A stretch of 64,000 nt of DNA, taken from NCBI GenBank assembly GCA_017163975.1, contig JAFFSR010000244.1, forward strand, positions 11,223,501-11,287,500, in the 5' to 3' direction. The DNA comes from Anastatus disparis. Its lineage: Eukaryota > Arthropoda > Insecta > Hymenoptera > Eupelmidae. The translations under genes and the position numbers were made by a program. The number at the start of each line of letters is the position of its first letter. The stretch's first letter is position 1. The notes beneath the pieces are model-generated. The model was given only the letters and a program-made list of their open reading frames with translations, searched no databases and had not been told where the DNA came from. Positions 35,723 through 47,876 of this stretch are shown in pieces.

Positions 35723-36755
35723 AGTACATTATGCAGCTAAGGTGAAAAGTCGTACATTTCTCCCCAGGGTGGATTTATGACCCGAGTGAGCGAAGCGAGG
35801 GGAGCAAATACCCGAGAGAGAAATAGACTTGGCTCCTGAGTTGCATAAGGTGCTTTATTCCCACCTCGACCGTAGCCACTTTATTAACTTAAAAAAAAGC
35901 GAGCTTAATTGGAAAAAATTGAAATTAAATTTTTTTCTAGAAATTTTCAATAATATATTAAATTGTATAAATTTTTTATTTTGTGGGAGAAATGAAATTT
36001 AGCGGGAGAAAAGAACTCATCTCCTGCTAAATTTACGGGAGAAAGTACTTACCTTCCGCTAAATTTGAGAGAAAAGTTCTTACCTCCCACTAAATTTTAG
36101 ACTCAAGATATGGCTTTCTTTTGGCCCTCTTTTCAAGTTAACAAAGTGGTTATTTCTGTTGAGGTGGGACTAATAGTATATTATGCAACTAGGGAGTGTA
36201 GTCCCATATTTCTCCCGAGGGGAAGTTTGCGACCCGAGCAAGCGAAGCGAGGAAGCAAATTCCCGAGGGAGAAATTAGACTTTACTTCCGAGCTGCATAA
36301 TGTGCTTTATTCCTACCTCAACAATAGTCTAATATTAATATTTAATAAAAAATTCAAATCTATTAAATTTTATAAATTTTAAAATTAGCAGGAGAAATAG
36401 TTATTTCTTCCACAAAATTTTAGAAGTTAAAAATATCTTTCTTTTGGCCTATTTCTGGGTAATCTATTTCTGTTGAGGTAGGAATAAAATTAATTTTGTT
36501 CCCGACTTGCATATAGTGCTTTATTCCCACTTCAACCGTGGCCATTTTATTAACTTAAAAAAGCGGGCTTAATAGAAAAAAATTAAAATCACATTTATAT
36601 AATAGAAATTTTATATTATTTATTGAATTTTATAAATTTTTTATTTACTGGGAGAAACGAACTTTTTTCCCGCTGAACTTAAGATGTAAGATAAGACTTT
36701 CCTTAGACCCGATTTTGAATTAATAAAGTTGCCATTTCTGTTGAGTTGGGAATAT
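35723..36755. repeat. Tandem element of about 450-base units with GAGCGAAGCGAGG core
   Basis: Unit 1 (about 35723-36170) and unit 2 (about 36175-36484) share tattatgca(g/a)ct, a GACCCGAG-(T/C)(G/A)AGCGAAGCGAGG core, ggagaaat, gcataa-gtgctttattcc(c/t)acctc, and end in ttctgttgaggtggga. Unit 3 (about 36485-36755) lacks the core but keeps gtgctttattcccac, gcgggctt and the closing ttctgttgagttggga. Each full unit is itself roughly palindromic (tattatgcaact ... gagctgcataa). Confidence 0.7.
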
Positions 36756-37179
36756 CTTTTTTCCTCGCCACAAGGGAAACAATTTTACTCACTAAAGAAT
36801 AGGATATTTTTTTAATGTAAAATAAACACGAAAAATTATATTTCAGTCATTTTGTTCGAAAAAAAACAGTGTCCACTACTCATTAAACATACACTGAGAA
36901 AAAAATGGTAAGTCCCATTCCATACCCAAATAAATTTTGGTTGGAAAACTTAATTAACACGTTTTTACATGTTAATAAATCCTAATTTAATGTTAAATAA
37001 ATATTTCTGATATAATTCAACCAAAAAAAATATTAATATTTTAATTTTTGAAAATTATTAAATAAATTTACAAAAATTTATTAATTTAGTTTGAAAAATA
37101 GGATCTACGAAAATATCTGACTTCCAGATCACCGATTTTGTTAAAACTGCGAGGGATAATTGGTAACATAAAAATATGA

Positions 37180-37855
37180 TAAAACAAGAGTTTTAGACTC
37201 CAACGCATAATAGATAAATAAATAATAGATTCAGAGCTAGATCATTATGAGTAATAATTAAAAATTAACATTGTTTCAAAGAACCATAAATAAGTACGTG
37301 ATTATCTTATAGAAACCACGAGAATAATACAAAAAGTTTAACAAAAATCCTTTGATTTGAGCTTTATTGCATCAATATTATATTGCATAAATTTGTTAAA
37401 AAGATATCAACAATTAAAAATGGAGATTAAAAATGAATGTATTAAAAATTATACATTGATCAATAGTCCATGTAATAACTTGTAATTTTCTTTCATTTTG
37501 AATCTCCATTTTTGATTATTAATATCTTTTGAACAAATTAATATATGTTGATGCAATAAAGCTCAAATTAAAAAAATTTCGTGAAAATGATATAAGAATT
37601 TGAAAATTGTTACGAGATGCTTATGAGATCTATATGAGATCTATGTGAGATCCCTTATGAACATGACATCTCATTTAATATTTTAACATGGATTTTTGTT
37701 AAACTTTTTGTATTATTTTGGTAAATTATGTAAGATAAACATATATATTCATTTGTGGTTCTTTGAAACAATGCTAATTTTCATTATGTTTCATAAAATT
37801 GTTGCTTATAGATAGGCTAGCTCCAAATCTACGAGTACTCCTCTTTACTTTTCGC
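37180..37855. mobile_element. Foldback element
   Basis: Inverted arms pair gagctag ... attgtttcaaagaaccat (about 37226-37290) with atggttctttgaaacaat-type text and ctagctcc (about 37755-37830). Inner segments gctttattgcatcaat and tggagatt also occur inverted (37362/37550 and 37420/37500). No open frame. Confidence 0.6.
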
Positions 37856-39892
37856 ACAATTTGTAGCTGACTACAGCGTCACGAAAAAATTTTTTTGAAC
37901 ATATTTACCTGTTAATGTACTTGAATAAGTATAATTAGAGTTTTCCCATGTATAATTAGCATTAAAGATTATTCTGAATTGAGTTTTATGAATTAATTAA
38001 TAAAAATGAAGGAATAATTTATAGAGAAAATTTGAACACGATGTGGCGATCATATGAACTAATTATTATTTTCTTCTCTACAAACTACAACTTTATTATT
38101 TTATTTTGGAAAAATTGTTAGTTAGGAAATTGAAGCTTACAAGAAACTTTCGGATATAAAATATATTATTAAAAAAAGAATAATTTATTTCGTTATCAAT
38201 TAAATTCAACAAAATAGTGTTTTTCTACACTTTATATCAACAAATTCTTAAATCAAATTACTAAAAAAGAATGATTTTAACAAATCTTTTTCTAATAGTC
38301 CTCTAAATCAAATCAGTGACTGTCCATTACCAATGATCAATAGACATTTTTAATCCGTTTCAGAACAGTAAATTCGCAATTTGCAATTGGAATCATTACA
38401 AATAATTTATAAATTTAATAAATAAAAAAAGTTTTTGTGAAATATTAATTTTTGTAATAATTTTTATTTTTCATGAATTAAATAGATATTAGAGAAAAAA
38501 CATTTTTACTGCAAAATTATTTCATGGAAGTGTTTTCTCGGTAAATGATTCTTTATCGTCCTTAAAAAATTATACGTCGTTCATGATATTTATACGAGTT
38601 ATAATTGTTTGTGCATCGCATCGTGATACAATTCAAAGCGCGAATTATGCTGAGATCTTCAAAATTATGAATGTGCGGAAAGATAAGATTTCTTCGAAGA
38701 CCAGGCCCACCCCCCTTTAATCCGACACTGACCGTATATAACTATGATGTTTCAATTCGTTAAGAGTTATTCACAATTAATAAAAATTATTTAAATAAAT
38801 TATTTTTTTATGAGTACTAACAATGAGAATACAATCCTTTAAACCATGAATTTTTTTGAAATTCTGGAAAATGATTCTATAGTAAATAAAAAAGAATCTG
38901 GGCTTTAATGATTTATCTAACGAGTCTTAAAAATTTATGTACTCGCGAAGTTAAAATTTTAAAAAATAATTTTAATTGAATTAAAAAAAAAAATTTGGTA
39001 AATGCATGTTTCAACATAAAGTTTGACTCTTGCTTTTGTGTTGGATCCGTGATTTTCAATATTCTTATGTTGAACATTAATTTAATATTTTTCATTAAAA
39101 TTATTTCAACATTTAATCGAAATGAAGAAAAAAATATTATTTATTTTACAATTTCATCTTTAGTACATTTAATTTTTAATTTATTCTTTAATTTAGATTT
39201 TTGAAAACGCAAAGTAACCACGAACTCAAAATAATTGACAACGATACTGCTTTTTTAAAAAAATGTTCGATCTAAATACATATTAACATTTTCAACATTG
39301 AATAATATCGATGATATAAAATATCATACTGAACTAAATGCTAAAATAAGAGTTTTATTTTTTTACTTTAAAATTATTTCTTAGAAATTAAGAAAAATTC
39401 GTAACTTAGAGAGTGCTTACTCTCTAAATTCCTCATGGAGATGTAACTTTGATCAGAATTGATTTGCTCAAATCAAAGAGAAAAAAAACTAAATATTATT
39501 CATTTATCACAAAACCTGAAGCTTTTATAACAGTATGTATTTATTTATTTTAAAAACTTATAACTAACGAAACAGTTGTCACTCCTAACATATTAGTTCG
39601 ATTTAACTTTAATGATTTGTTTATACTTATTTTTTGTCTTTACAACTTTAATATAATTAAAATAAATAGAAAAACAGTATTGAATAGCAAAGTGAAAAAA
39701 AAATAAACTTCTGATCGACTTTCATAAGAAGCAATAAAAGAATTATCAAATGGTGGCAGTAACATTTTTATTGAAAGTCTCTTAATATAATGAAATATAG
39801 GATATATGCAATTAAATTCTAATTATAAAAGTAATAAAAAGGTATAAAAAAATGTACGTGACGCATGCCATAGATTTTAAATATTGCGCGTA
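37856..39892. other. Intergenic upstream of YTHDF
   Basis: Mostly AT-rich and noncoding. The segment 38240-38300 resembles 22790-22850. A GC-richer patch at 38660-38740 (ccaggcccacccccct) is unexplained. Confidence 0.25.
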
Positions 39893-40207
39893 AATCAATG
39901 CGCCACCTGCCTCCTAGGGGGTGGAACTCGCGGCATATGACCAAATATATTCTAGCTTCACGAAAAAGTCCAATCTATCTAGCCAGCCGTCTATTAAAAT
40001 TATTTGTACACTTGTAGGTATATGTGAGTGCAACTTTTGTTTAACTCTTTAAAAGTGTTGTCTTTAAAACTGTTTCGGTGACTTTTTAACTTGTGAGTGT
40101 GTGTAAAAAAAGATTATTATATTTTGGAGATTAATAGTGTGAAAGAAAAAAAACGATACGTCTGTAGGCAAAACTGTAAAAGACTGTATGCTTTTCCATG
40201 ATACGGA
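39893..40207 (+). promoter_or_regulatory. YTHDF promoter and leader with CTCF-like block (copy 2) and uORFs
   Basis: The first about 75 bases are the inverted partner of 34295-34390 and contain CGCCACCTGC (39901-39910), complement of the CTCF-like core. The leader then carries two short upstream ATGs at 40188 and 40198. Both are out of frame with the main start at 40208 and overlap it before stopping, so they could dampen translation. Confidence 0.4.
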
Positions 40208-43200
40208 ATGCAGCGGATGAAAGGGCAATCTAACAGTCAAGGTAAGTTTAACAATAAATACAATTAATAATTTATCAAAGATAATTCGCAAAGATTCATG
40301 TTTATCGGTATGCATCGATTAATTTTACTTGATCTCAATGTCAACAACTCCGAAAATTCATTGAAATAATTGTGCACAAGTAGTGTGTTAAGTTCATTCA
40401 TCTTAGATTTTTTACACGATTTTAATTTATTTGACCTTTCTAATAATAATTGATTAATTAATTTATCAACAATCAAAGTTGTTTATTGACACGAAATTAT
40501 TGTCATGATGTAATAAAACTAAAAATGAAATAAAAAAACTTTTACTCTTTTAAATGATATTCAGGTTATAAGGTACAATATTGGGTTTATAATAATAACT
40601 GTTTTAGCATATTTTTAAAAATCAAACTAAAAAAAATCTTGCATGCAAATATTTATTTATAAAATTAAAATTATGAAATGCAGTGTTATTGAAATATCTT
40701 TTAAAAGATTACAAAATAGTAATAAAATTTTAGGAATCCATCTGCTCATTATCAACGAATATAGAAGTAATATAGAAGAATATTTCCTATACTGATTTAA
40801 GGACTCATTTTGAGGAGACATTCCACATAAATAGCGTGTGTCTCCTGAATAAAACGTGTCCCCTAAGTTATTATAGGCAATACTCTTCTATATGCTTCTA
40901 TATTCGTTATTATTATATACTAGCTATATTAATGTATATACTAACCTATTTTAAAAGAAACTTGTATTTTAAATCATTGTAAAAAATTAGCATGAAATTT
41001 TTCATAATTCAATGCAAAACATTGTTTGTAACTGAAATTAATAGTGTTTCACCAAATATTTATTAGATTAAATACAACTTTTTAAAAAATTTTGTCAATA
41101 TACAGTGAGCAATGGTCCAAAGGAACATCAACAGCCTGGGGAGCATTCAACAGGGGAGGACATTGGCTTTGAATCATGGCGAGGTGGCAACAGCACTCAA
41201 CATCACTCCAACTATCCAATTGGTAGCGGTGGCAATGACCACTATAGCCCCTATTATGCAGGCACATCATTTCAATATCAAACATTTGGAGCTGGCGATG
41301 GAACTTGGTCTAACGGCACTGATCCTGTAACATTTTTACCTGGTTATGGTGGTCAAATGAGCCATGATGCTTATGGCATGGAAGGAGTTTTTTCAACCAA
41401 TGCAGGTGGTAGCTTTGGCAATTTTGGCCAACCTACTTTCCCCAACTATTTTCATGGTAATGGTGACTTCAGTGCTTGGGGCACACCTAGGAAAGCTCGT
41501 TATGAGGACTATTACCAGCATCGCAGCGGAGATAATTATGGTAGTTCCAGTATTGGTGATAATAAAACGATAGAACAAGGTGTTCAAGGATTATCAATTG
41601 GCAGCAAGGTAAATATGTGAAATTTAATATCAAGATGAATTTTAATATACTTATAAAAAGATGTAATGGTTATCTGAGTATTTGATACCAAATTTGATAC
41701 TTTTATTGTCAAGAATAAATATAAAATCAATAAAAAAATAGACAATTTTTAAAGGCATAATAATTGTTAAATGCATGTTACTTATAGATTTTCATATTAT
41801 AGAACATATGAATAAATTGCATGATTTCAAATGAATAGGATTATCGGATATTAGGTGCTCTATTAATTCATGTACTCCTGTGATGAATATGAGTATAACA
41901 AAAAAATAGTTTAAAAAAATGATTTTGGATTGTATCTATGTCGGGATTCCAATTTCAATTAGTTTCTCAAAAGTTTCGCGTTATAAGTACATAAAATATC
42001 GATAAATTCATAATTATAGAAAATCAAATACAATAATATCAATTGTATTTATAATTAAACAATATATTACTTGTGAATACATGTAAATATTTAATTTGTA
42101 ATAATAATAGTTATAACTTTTTTTGTAAAATAATAAAAATATCTAGTATTAATTATACTATAAATTCTTAAAAGGTTAAAAAATCAAAATCTTGATGCAA
42201 TCTGTATTATAAAATTAATGAAGAAAATATTTTTTTTTTATAACTTTTAATATTCTAAAAACTCTAAAGGTTAAATATTTTTATTAAAAAATAAAAACTA
42301 TACCCAGATTATTTATTAATATAAAATAAAATGTAGGACAAAAATAATTGAAAAATCAATTGAAGAAATAGTAAGCATAAAATAAAATAAGTTAAAAAAT
42401 CAATTTTGGAAAAAGTTAAGGACGATTTTTTTAATTATTTAGTATTGCTTATAAAATTAAATTAGCTTAATTATAACTTTCTTTTTTAAATTAAGTTCAT
42501 AAAAAGTAATTATTTTCCGTAAAGTAATATTTACATCTTAAAAGGATGTGATAAAGCAAACGATTTATTGAACATTACTTACATCGAGAAGTTAATAAAG
42601 TTTGAATAAAATAAAAATAAAATAAATAAAGATATTTTCAATAACTCTGAAATAATATTTACAAATTTTTAAACAAAAAAAATCTTGTAATTAAAGTTAT
42701 TAATAATCTATAAATATGATAAAAATATTGTTATATATAATTATTCTTTCATTTAATTAATTTTAACAATACACTAAGATAAAATAACTATTTAAATAAC
42801 TTATTATAATATGATAACAGTTGCAAAGGCAAGATCAACAGCCACAGCCACCGCAACAACAGCCAGCACCTGTATCAAGTGTGCCCCCAAAGCTTGAACC
42901 TAAAGAACCACGTAAAATAACATGGGCAAGTGTAGCAAGTCAGCCAGCAAAACCTGTAGCACCTCTTTCTTCGACTCAAGGTACGAAAAAGAAGACAGGC
43001 ATAGCACCTCCTCCAATAATCCCAGGTAAACACAATATGGATATTGGTACATGGGGTGAAGGTAAATCATCAATGCCACCACCAAAAGCACCACCACCGC
43101 CATCACCACCTACAGTACAACCAGCTTTGCCATCTCCTCAACCAACACCAGCAGGGGCTGCTGCTATGCAAAGGCAACAGCAGCAACAACCACAAAGAGG

Positions 43201-44823
43201 ACCAGCACCAGGACCACCTGGTAGTGGTGGTCCTCCTGTAGCTACTTGTTGGAATAGACAGCCTCAAAGTCCACCTTCTCCTTCTGCACAATTGCAGGCT
43301 ATGCATCATCAGTCGGGGCATCAACAGTTTCCACCACCTCAGGCACCTAATCAGAATGTAATGTTTTACATTTTTCATAATTTATATAGCATATTATTAT
43401 GAGTTTCACAATAAAGAATACAAGAATTTCAATTTAAAAATTTAAGATGTTTATAGCAAAAATATAGACATTAAATTTGCACATCTGATTATAAAAATAT
43501 ATTACGAAATTAATTTTGGATTTAAGTTAAAGTGGTATAACAGTAATTTAAAAATAATTTTTTACAATTTTATTTATATCAGAAGGTTTCAAATAATGAG
43601 GTATTTTATAATTTTAAAAATATAATAAATAAAATTTTAACTGATTGTTTGTTTTTTTTAGAATCAGCACCCTCTGCAAAATCAACAGCAGCATCCAGTA
43701 CAACATCATCCTCCTTCTCATCAACAACAACAACAACAACAACAGCAGCAACAGCAACAACAATTAGCTGCTCAAAATCTGTCTCACCCAGTATTGGATG
43801 AACTTAAAGTAAAAAATGATTACAATCCGGTAGATTTTGACATGTCTGCACCCGGTGCTCGTTTTTTCGTAATTAAATCGTATTCGGAAGATGATATTCA
43901 CAGATCGATAAAGTATGAGATCTGGTGTAGTACAGAACATGGTAATAAACGATTAGATCAAGCCTATCGTGAAGCATCACGTGATACTGCTCCACTCTAT
44001 CTTTTCTTCTCTGTGAATGGATCAGGCCATTTTTGTGGCATGGCTCAAATGGTTTCCTCAGTCGATTATAAGAGTAATAGTTCGGTTTGGTCGCAAGACA
44101 AATGGAAAGGCCAATTTCGAGTACGTTGGATTTACGTGAAAGATGTACCTAATGTTCAGCTTCGTCACATCAAACTAGAGAATAATGAAAATAAGCCCGT
44201 TACAAATTCCCGTGATGCTCAAGAGGTGCCGCATGCTAAAGGTATTCAAGTTTTAAGAATTTTGCATAGCTATCGACATTCGACGAGTATCTTCGATGAC
44301 TTTGGTCATTATGAAAGACGCCAAGCAGAAGAAGATCAACGTAAGGGGCCACCACCTAATGCGATACAACATCATCCACCATCTAACTATAGAGGTGGAG
44401 GTAGTGAAAGGGGAGGTAGAGGAGGACCTCATCCAAATGACATGCATCCTAGAGACCATCATCACGGACCGCCTCATCATAATCCACATCATCAGCGCAG
44501 AGTAAGTCAAACATTTCTACTTTATAATAATTGAAATAATAATAGTAATAATAATAATATTCTTATTATTTTTTTTAAAAAATCGAAATTAGTTAAATTA
44601 TTTTGTCAAGTTAAATAAGTACAAAGTATAAGAGTAATTAGCATGAATATTTTTTTAAAGATTATAAAATTCATATATACAATATTTTTCTAATTCATTT
44701 TTTTATTACTCATCCAAGACAAAATTACTATAATAATAAATTTGTACAAATTATAATTCTTTATAAAATTCTAAGGATCGAGACCACCACCGTGGAAGAG
44801 GTAGAGGAGGTCCACGTCAGTAG
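40208..44823 (+). CDS. Ythdf: YTH-domain m6A reader, YTHDF family
   Basis: Five exons: 40208-40241, 41106-41608, 42821-43357, 43662-44501, 44776-44823; all phases agree, giving 653 residues. The start [10 protein letters not shown] continues into the [11 protein letters not shown] stretch, matching the RPKGQGN opening of vertebrate YTHDFs. The middle is disordered, Gly/Tyr/Ser-rich then Pro/Gln-rich, with the conserved KHNMDIGTW motif and a 14-Gln tract. The YTH domain spans about residues 403-545 ([20 protein letters not shown]). Its aromatic cage tryptophans are visible at W446, W501 and W506, so m6A binding should be intact. The C terminus is His/Arg/Gly-rich ([10 protein letters not shown]). 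Cytoplasmic YTHDFs recruit decay or translation machinery to methylated mRNA. The first coding exon is very short; M4 (40217) is an alternative start. Confidence 0.94.
40755..40911. mobile_element. Small MITE in YTHDF intron 1
   Basis: Inverted ends aacgaatatagaag and cttctatattcgtta bound about 157 bases, with second inverted copies atatagaagaat / ttcttctatat just inside. Noncoding. Confidence 0.6.
43722..43763 (+). repeat. CAA/CAG repeat encoding 14 glutamines in YTHDF
   Basis: Fourteen consecutive glutamine codons, mostly CAA with interspersed CAG, in frame in exon 4. It is likely length-polymorphic. Confidence 0.9.
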
Positions 44824-46650
44824 CAGCGACTGATCAAGTGTCTCATTACTACGCACGCTAGTATTCGACTAAAGAAAATGAGTTATAATATTTTTTTGCT
44901 TTCTCCGAGTAATGGACTATTAGAACTTGCCACCATAATCAGAGAAAGATTGGTTTCGACGACGTCAACAATGACAATGATGACGATGATAATAATTAGC
45001 GTCGCGCTGAGCCTTGCAATTAATCCTGTTTTTCATTTAAATGTAACCGCTAGCAGATGGACCAGAAGCAGCAGCCGAAAAGTACCATTGAAAGAAAATA
45101 AGAGTTTAATAGTGCGGTGGTGTCGTCAATATGTGCTTTGACTATTGCTAAATGGTGTTTATTAAAATACAAAAAAATTTGAACTTGATTATAAATAAAA
45201 GAACAAAAGATTATGCAAAAAATATGTTATATATATATGAATGGATAAACAAGTAAAAGGCATTAATAAATAATGGAAACAGGACACCGACTGATTTATT
45301 ATTCAAGGTATATGGAAAGGCAAAAAAAATTACGCAGGAGTGAATTGTAATACTTCGACACGATGTGAACACTAACTCTTGTATAATGCTTGAACGTACT
45401 TTTGTTGAAAATGTTTGAAAAAATTCTATATATAAGCGCAGCGAGCGATTATTGTAAAAGAGTGTCGTTTGACTTTAATATCAATATACTTTAAAACTTC
45501 TATGGACACAAAATTTAAAAATGAATTAAAAAATAAATATACACCCAAACACATGCAAACGGTGTCGGAAAACGAATAGAATACAATTTTAGATAACATA
45601 TGCTTACCATATGTATCTAAAATGACAATTGTACTGCGGATAATGTAAAACATAAAACACATATTATTGCAAAAAAAGAGTGATTTATAAAAAAAGAAAG
45701 GACACTAAGCAGTTGATAAAATTACAGAATCGCGCTGTTTATATTGTGACGCGATTTATGATGATAATAATGATGGTGATGAATTATAATCATTGTAACT
45801 TTCTGTGAAAAAAAAAACTTCACGAGACATGATTCTTATTGTTAACAATGTCTGTTATTATTTTTCTCTCAAACTGTGTAGAATGACCTTGAAAAAAATG
45901 TAACTTTTTAAGCAAGTTTACGTTTGAAAACAAAAAAGGAGAAAAGAAAGAAGTGAGAAAGGAAGAAAAAGGAAGAAAGCTTTTCACCGGTGAATGATAT
46001 CTTTTTATACAAAACTTGTAGGTCTCTGCCTCTCTGTCTCTTCCTCATGTTCTGAATTATCAGGACAGACCTTTTACATATTTTGATAATAATTTTAAGA
46101 ATCCCATCAATTTTTGCGCGTGAGCAAACAAATATTTTGTGATTTTATTTTTTCTTTCTTATTCATTGATACGTTATTAAAATATAAAAAATGAAATTAA
46201 AAAAAACTATTATCAAGTTAATAAAGTAAACGTAACCGAAAGGATAAATTATGTCGTCGTTCCTAGAAGTTTAGTTTTTTGTCGTTTTGACGAGAAACAG
46301 TCACAAGAGTTGCACGCTAGATGCTATTGTTTAAAAATATGCTATTGTTTCTAAAAAAAAAAAAAAAAGAAAATCTGTCTTTCGCTTTTATCTTACAATG
46401 TTTAGAATAGAAAAATTTGAGAGTAAATGATAAATGTTAATTTTATTGAATTAATTGTAGCGACTTTCCGGCATGCAACATATTGATTGTTGATTGTATA
46501 AAAAACTTAGAACCTGAAAAGAGAAAACAAGAGTGTATGCACGAGAGGAGAGACTAACTCTGACGGCTAACGGTGGTATAGAATCCCGTTTTGCCATTTC
46601 TGAAATGCGTTAAATAAAGGGAAAATTCTTATGTTGGTGGGTTTATCTTG
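44824..46650 (+). other. Probable YTHDF 3'UTR
   Basis: The sequence after the stop is less AT-rich than typical spacer for over 1 kb, with gacgatgatgat-type and purine-rich runs (45930-45980). An AATAAA near 46612 is a candidate polyadenylation signal. Short frames here have no recognisable protein. Confidence 0.35.
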
Positions 46651-47876
46651 TATTGTTCACACATCAACTTTAATCTTATTGATTTTTTTTTCTGCTTATT
46701 ATTTTTGTGCCTTAAACGTAATTTAAAAATTTTTTATCTAGATTTTTGAATTATGTTCAAAAGTTATTATCAATTGTGTAATTTTTAACGATTTCTTCAA
46801 GAAAGTTTGTTGTCTTTACTTTGTTCTATAAAGTGTACAAAACATTTAGTTTCTTTTGAAAAGAAACTGATAAAATTAAATTTCGTACCCGTTTGATTTG
46901 TGATTAAAAAATTTAATAAATTACTAAATAACCCTATGATATTTACTTTTGTTGATTTTCAATTTTATATTTAATTAGCTTTAATTTAAAAATCTAGATT
47001 GTAAATCTATATAAAACTTTTATAACTTTTAATATAATGCAGCATTAATTTGTTTTTGTTAAAGGTTTTTAAATTTAGTAATGATCATGTTAAATCAAAG
47101 ATTCAAAATTCACTCTAATCTTGAAGTGATACTCTAGTTTATTTAGTGTGATTGTCATATCATTATAATATTTTTTATAAAGAATAAATTAGATCATTAT
47201 TTTGATTAGAAGTTATAAAGGTTTTATAAAGATGAATAATTTTTTGGTTTTTATATGAAAATTCAGATATCTTTTTTACTTTATTTTTATTTACTTTTAT
47301 ATTCAAATTAAATTAAAAAAAAATTTACTTTCAGAAAAATTAACTAAAGCAAATTCATTTTTCATTAATAGAATACATTTTATTTCTTAATTTAATAAAG
47401 GACAGAACTTTAAATGTACGATCAAGCAATGAAAGTAATATTAATTACTTACAAATTAAATTTCAGGATATTTATTTAGAATCTATTATTAAAGAAAAAT
47501 TTTTTTATCTGTTACACCTGTAAAAAAAAATTAGTGACATGAGCTCCCTTTATCAAGTTGATAAGATCTGCCATCTTATTCATTTACTTTCGATATTTTA
47601 CATATATAAATTACATATTTTTTTGTCACAACCAAGTTGAGCAGTGTAATATAATTTTTTTTTCAAACACACTTGTTATTGCCATTAATTTTTTTAATTT
47701 TCTTTATTAAAATGCAGAAAAAAATGAATAAATAGAATTTAAATATTTTAGCAAAATTTTTTGGTAAAAAAAATCGCTTTAGATTTTTATTCAAATATCA
47801 GTACATAAATAATTTTCAAAGACATAATTTCAACACATAATTGACAAATACAGTCGATAAAACAGTTAATCAATTA
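46651..47876. other. Convergent spacer between YTHDF and EFHC genes
   Basis: AT-rich DNA with no gene or repeat that I can support. Confidence 0.3.

Noticed and set aside
36110..36382. 90-codon frame inside the tandem element
   Set aside because: It follows the repeat unit, has no counterpart in the neighbouring units and shows no recognisable similarity.
43103..43378. Minus-strand frame rich in Arg/Trp/Ser
   Set aside because: It is the antisense shadow of the Pro/Gln-rich exon 3 of YTHDF; the same holds for the frames at 44253-44510 and 42900-43109.
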